In this document: positions 39,434 to 42,275 of the stretch, in pieces | Layout: each line of letters begins with the position of its first letter | How positions within the stretch are numbered: position 1 is the first letter of the stretch | Assembly: GCF_019399235.1 (NCBI RefSeq) | Contig: NZ_JAELVH010000041.1 | Coordinates: 1 to 42,275 of the forward strand | Direction: 5' to 3' | DNA from: Streptomyces poriferorum | Lineage (GTDB): Bacteria; Actinomycetota; Actinomycetes; Streptomycetales; Streptomycetaceae | DNA: 42,275 nt | Position numbers and translations under genes: made by a program | Notes under the pieces: generated by a model | Databases searched by the model: none | The model's input: only the letters and a program-made list of their open reading frames with translations | What the model was told of the DNA's origin: nothing

Positions 39434-40725
39434 GAGAAGTCTCCTGTCGTACGAACGGGGGTGAACCGAACGGGGAGCGAGGTGGTGCCGCGCAGGAACG
39501 CGGAGGGCCGTCGTACGAGGTCGTCGACCGGGACGGCCAGCTGGAGATCGGGCAGCCGGTCGAGCAGGACCTCGATGCCGGTACGGGCGATGATCTCGGC
39601 GATCTCCTGGGCGGGGAACGGACACCGGTACTCGCCGTGGCTGAAGGCGAGATGGGCGCCGTTGCCGCCCTGCGCGGGTGCTCCGGCGCCGGACATGCCC
39701 TGCCGGATCAGCGGGTCGGTGTTGGCGGCGCCGAGCCCGAGCAGCAGCATGTCCCCGGCCTTGATCCGCTGACCGCCGAGCTGGGTGTCCCGCACGGCCC
39801 AGCGCCCGGCGAGGATCTGGGTGGGCGTGTCCTCCCAGAGCACCTCGTTCATGGCCTCGCCGATGCTGCGACGGCCGCGGGCCATGGAGTCGGCGAACGT
39901 GTCCTCGGTGAGCATCAGCCGCAGGGAGTTACTGACCCAGTCGGCGGTGGTGAGGTGCCCGGCGGCCGTGATGGCCATCAGGTCGAGCATGTACTCCTCG
40001 TCGGTGAACGCCTCGGGGAAGGCGAGCATCCGTGAGGTCACGTCGTCCCCCGGCACGGCCCGTTTCGCGGCCACCAGCCGGGCCATGTGTTCCCCGAACC
40101 GCAGGTGGGCGCTCTGCGCGTCCGGCCCTCCGTCGGCCAGGTCCTTCAACACCTGGGCGATGTCGGCGCCTTCGTCGTCGGGGAACCCGACCAGACGGGC
40201 GAGGACGAGTACGGGAAGGGGCTCGCAGAAGTCGGCGACGAGGTCGGCCGTGCCGCGGCTGCACACGTCGTCGATCAGCCGGTCGGCCAACTGCTCGCAG
40301 TGGGTGCGGATCTGGAAGGGGTCGGCGCCTTCGAGGGCAGGCCCGACCATCCGGGCGTGCCGCCGGTGTTCTTCCCCTGCGCTGAAGTAGATGGACGGCA
40401 GGGGGCGCCCCACCATCGGCAGCAGCGGCCAGTCGTCGGGGATGTGGGGCCACTGGTTCCACAGGCCGACATCGCGCGGGAACAGCTCACCGTCGCTGGT
40501 TACTTGATGGATTTCGCGGTACCCGATGACCAGCCATGCGGGGAACCCGCCCGGCAGCTCCACGGGAACGACGGGACCGTGGTCACGTCGCATGGTGCGG
40601 TACACGGCCTGCGGCTCGGTCTGGAACCCGGGCCCGCCGAGCGGCACGGCTCCGCTGTGTGCCGGACAGCCGGGGGGCGCAGGAGCGGAGGTCGGCGCGG
40701 GCTCTGTGGAAGAAGGGCGCGTCAT
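39430..40725 (-). CDS. Cytochrome P450, CYP157-like, lacking the ExxR motif
   Basis: 431 residues. The heme loop is FSHGEYRCPFPAQE with Cys368, and the I-helix is ITAAGHLTTADWV with Thr-Thr. The K-helix reads EVLWEDTPTQ (294-303): the Arg of ExxR, otherwise nearly invariant in P450s, is Trp297. Loss of ExxR in this way is the known trait of CYP157. In Streptomyces CYP157 is normally cvnE of a conservon, followed by CYP154 as here. But the four preceding conservon genes (histidine kinase, roadblock, DUF742, GTPase) are absent; the next gene upstream is an unrelated small protein. The ATG at 40725 follows AGGAGTCAGGAC. First gene of a CYP157-CYP154-LLM operon. Confidence 0.92.
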   Translation of the reverse strand: MTRPSSTEPAPTSAPAPPGCPAHSGAVPLGGPGFQTEPQAVYRTMRRDHGPVVPVELPGGFPAWLVIGYREIHQVTSDGELFPRDVGLWNQWPHIPDDWPLLPMVGRPLPSIYFSAGEEHRRHARMVGPALEGADPFQIRTHCEQLADRLIDDVCSRGTADLVADFCEPLPVLVLARLVGFPDDEGADIAQVLKDLADGGPDAQSAHLRFGEHMARLVAAKRAVPGDDVTSRMLAFPEAFTDEEYMLDLMAITAAGHLTTADWVSNSLRLMLTEDTFADSMARGRRSIGEAMNEVLWEDTPTQILAGRWAVRDTQLGGQRIKAGDMLLLGLGAANTDPLIRQGMSGAGAPAQGGNGAHLAFSHGEYRCPFPAQEIAEIIARTGIEVLLDRLPDLQLAVPVDDLVRRPSAFLRGTTSLPVRFTPVRTTGDFS

Positions 40726-40759
40726 GAGTCCTGACTCCTGTGGCGACAGCTGCACGCGT

Positions 40760-40782
40760 CATGATCATGCGATCAACGCATG
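40760..40782. promoter_or_regulatory. Overlapping palindromes in the CYP157 promoter
   Basis: CATGATCATG (40760-40769) overlaps CATGCG-ATCAA-CGCATG (40766-40782), 35-57 bases upstream of the CYP157 start in an AT-rich patch that continues TTCACTATAAGGATTTCG. It probably holds the operon promoter and an operator; no regulator is adjacent. The rest of the 204-base gap (40726-40929) shows no gene. Confidence 0.4.
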
Positions 40783-40929
40783 TTCACTATAAGGATTTCG
40801 TGTGACCTCGGAACGGTCAACAGCGATCAATCCCACACCCTGAACGGAACAACGGGTCGACAACTCGGCACAATTGATGAGCATCGCGATGTACCGCTCG
40901 GACCTTCCGCGCATCACGACGGGACGGTC

Positions 40930-41394
40930 CTACGCCAGGAGCGCACGGCCCCCGGCACGGTCTCCCCCGGCCTCCGCCTCGCACAACTCCCCGCCCTCGT
41001 AAGCGACGTTGACCAGCCCGACGGCACCCCCCGCGCCGGCATTCCCGGCTCCGGCACCCCCGGTCACCGCGCCCTCGCCATCGCCGTACTCCAGCTTCAG
41101 CGCATGCCAGCGCGCCAGCCAGTACACCCGCCCGCGGTGACCGGCGAGGGTCTCCCGCAGTGCGGCGGGAGCATGCGTCCACACCGCGGGGAGGTCGCCC
41201 GCGTAGTCGAAGGCGGCCCGCAGTTCGACCCATCCGTCGTCGCGGACATCCCCGGAGGTGAGCAGGATCTCGACGGCCTGCCCCGGCTCCTGCCGGCACT
41301 TCTTCGCGTGGATCCAGTGCACGCGGTGGCCCGCGGCGTAACGCGAGCAGTCGTCGCTCCGCACGGAGTCGTTCCGGGTGAGATGACGCAGCAT
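40930..41394 (-). CDS. Hypothetical protein
   Basis: 154 residues, no family recognised. The N-terminal 120 residues look like a folded cytoplasmic domain (MLRHLTRNDSVRSDDCSRYA, GHRVHWIHAKKC, WVELRAAFDYAGDLPAVW, REAL-type helix GRVYWLARWHALKLEYG), with two cysteines (Cys16 and about Cys35) flanking an aromatic/His segment. The C-terminal 35 residues are Gly/Ala-rich and probably disordered. The ATG at 41394 has GGAAGGCG about 10 bases upstream; the frame stays open to 41583 but that extension is Cys/Pro/Arg-rich and unconvincing. It precedes the P450 operon on the same strand, 204 bases away, and is probably a separate transcript. Confidence 0.65.
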   Translation of the reverse strand: MLRHLTRNDSVRSDDCSRYAAGHRVHWIHAKKCRQEPGQAVEILLTSGDVRDDGWVELRAAFDYAGDLPAVWTHAPAALRETLAGHRGRVYWLARWHALKLEYGDGEGAVTGGAGAGNAGAGGAVGLVNVAYEGGELCEAEAGGDRAGGRALLA

Positions 41395-41451
41395 GGTGAG
41401 GTTCGCCTTCCGGGACAAGGACCCCGAGCACCTGCACCGCGGTCCGCTGTT

Positions 41452-41472
41452 CCCCGTGCCTTTCGCACGGGG
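41452..41472. other. Hairpin upstream of the hypothetical gene
   Basis: Perfect 8-bp arms CCCCGTGC and GCACGGGG with loop CTTTC, 58 bases upstream of the start at 41394, between it and the phospholipase C stop. It may be the terminator of the phospholipase gene or a leader structure. The 267-base gap 41395-41661 shows nothing else definite. Confidence 0.4.
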
Positions 41473-41661
41473 CAGGTCGTCACCCGGAGCACCCGCAGCG
41501 GAGCGGGGTGCCGTCCAGCAAGCCGGGGCTGTGCACTGGAACTCATGACCCGTACAAGACTCTAACGCACGCGAACCACCCAAGCCGACGGGCGGTCAGG
41601 AGCCGGCGGACGCCCGCAGACGCACACCGCCCGCCCCCGACCACCCCTCAGGCGCTGCCAC

Positions 41662-42275
41662 TCAGCCGGTGACGAGACCCGGGTCGCTCGTACCGGCCAC
41701 GCCGGTTTCGACGTGTCCGGCGAAGCGCCGCAGGAACGTGGCGTCCACGTCGGAGACGACGGTGAAGTCGTACCAGTTCCTGCTTCCCCGCAGGTCGAGC
41801 ACGTGCTTGACGGTGGCGCCCGCACGGACCTCGAAGGTCTGCACGCCGCCCGCGTACCCGGCGGCGCTGCGTACGGTCAGACGGACGGTGGCGGAGCCGC
41901 CATTGGCGAAGGTGAGTTCAAGCCCCCCGCCGGCAGCGACATGACGAGCCGTCACTTCCGGCCCCGCGACCTTCCCCGCGGCCCGGAAGGTGCGCAGGAA
42001 GCCGTTGGGGCCATGGACGGTGAGGTCGGTCACCGCCTTGGAGTAGGCCGTGTTCCAGCTGTCCGCGAGGGACTTGCCCGCTTCGGTGGTGTACGTCCAC
42101 GGCCCGTCGGTGCGGTTGGCGGAGGTCACCAGGAACTGGGCCCCGGCGGCGGCGCCACCGCTGAAGGTGAGGCGGTACTTGCCGGTGGCCGTATCGGCGG
42201 CACCGTCGACGAAGGGCGCGTAGCGCAGCGGCCGGGTGGGCCGGGCGCCCTTCTCCTGCTTGGGCACGCTGCCGG
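41662..42275 (-). CDS. Phosphocholine-specific phospholipase C, C-terminal part (5' end outside window)
   Basis: The last about 204 residues of a larger protein; the frame is open through the window edge and the GTG at 42267 is not a start. The sequence PKQEKGARPTRPLRY followed by two repeats of a small beta domain (GKYRLTFSGGAAAGAQFLV ... GPWTYTTEAGKSLADSW; VHGPNGFLRTFRAAGK; ARHVAAGGGLELTFANG; RGSRNWYDFTVVSDVDATFLRRFAGHVETG) is the tandem DUF756 tail of non-hemolytic, phosphocholine-specific phospholipases C, which are secreted by the Tat route and number about 680 residues in full. The catalytic domain lies outside, so activity cannot be judged. Confidence 0.9.
   Translation of the reverse strand, partial: GSVPKQEKGARPTRPLRYAPFVDGAADTATGKYRLTFSGGAAAGAQFLVTSANRTDGPWTYTTEAGKSLADSWNTAYSKAVTDLTVHGPNGFLRTFRAAGKVAGPEVTARHVAAGGGLELTFANGGSATVRLTVRSAAGYAGGVQTFEVRAGATVKHVLDLRGSRNWYDFTVVSDVDATFLRRFAGHVETGVAGTSDPGLVTG

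Noticed and set aside
37260..41394. A complete conservon (cvnABCDEF)
   Set aside because: Only the two P450 genes are present; the gene upstream is unrelated and there is no kinase, roadblock, DUF742 or GTPase gene.
40780..41565. A 261-codon plus-strand gene opposite the hypothetical protein
   Set aside because: The minus-strand protein has a better start, ribosome binding site and amino-acid composition; the plus-strand frame is Pro/Arg/Gly-rich without motifs.

Overview
The window is very GC-rich, its start codons are preceded by AGGAG/GGAGG-type ribosome binding sites, and its gene content (CYP157/CYP154 cytochromes P450, DUF4232, DUF3105, LplABC-type sugar importer without its own ATPase, MICROBE-type saprophyte enzymes such as pectate lyase and GH12/GH74) is that of a Streptomyces or close relative. 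It is chromosomal accessory-type DNA dominated by plant cell-wall degradation.

Layout. 1-2.8 kb: end of an unknown gene, a DUF3105/DUF305 membrane pair and a ROK-family repressor. 2.9-5.8 kb: divergent xylA (xylose isomerase) and xylB (xylulokinase) separated by a promoter region with two copies of an ATTTGTTCAC-N8-CWAAT dyad that is a good candidate operator for the ROK protein. 6.0-8.1 kb: a translationally coupled pair of membrane-anchored extracytoplasmic proteins, the first with a von Willebrand A domain. 8.4-9.9 kb: a solo tnpB element with an intact RuvC triad and a recognisable omega-RNA end, abutting the 3' remnant of an AspT/YidE-type transporter gene. 9.9-14.2 kb: SGNH hydrolase, TetR regulator with a 19-bp palindrome in its promoter, a cytochrome P450 and a DUF4232 protein.

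14.2-32.2 kb is a complete-looking xyloglucan utilisation locus. One arm (minus strand) carries a cytoplasmic GH3 beta-glycosidase and a GH31 alpha-xylosidase. The other arm (plus strand) is a seven-gene operon: lipoprotein, two permeases, secreted GH74, cytoplasmic GH42 beta-galactosidase, cytoplasmic GH95 alpha-fucosidase, and secreted GH12. It ends in a strong bidirectional terminator, followed by a convergent lacI-family repressor gene. Four copies of TCGAAGCGCTTCGA (three exact, one 13/14) lie in just two places: the divergent promoter between the two arms and the promoter of the lacI gene. The inferred flow is: GH12/GH74 cut polymer outside, the importer takes up large oligosaccharides (powered by an ATPase encoded elsewhere), GH95, GH42, GH31 and GH3 take off fucose, galactose, xylose and glucose inside, and the released xylose is fed to XylA/XylB encoded 10 kb away.

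32.4-37.1 kb is a second, separately controlled operon for pectin/arabinan: two secreted GH43 enzymes (endo-arabinanase type and exo type with a CBM13 ricin domain) and a PL1 pectate lyase-CE8 pectin methylesterase fusion; its promoter has a different palindrome (TTCGATATATCGAA). 37.3-40.7 kb is a CYP157-CYP154-luciferase-like monooxygenase operon resembling the tail of a conservon but without cvnABCD. The window ends with a small unknown protein and the C-terminus of a phosphocholine-specific phospholipase C.

The most unusual points are the tightly defined LacI operator set, the apparent loss of the second catalytic Asp in GH74, the GH3 with an inserted beta-trefoil-like domain, the PL1-CE8 fusion, the TnpB element with its predicted guide, and the CYP157 lacking ExxR outside a conservon. 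All functions are read from sequence motifs; no database search was possible.
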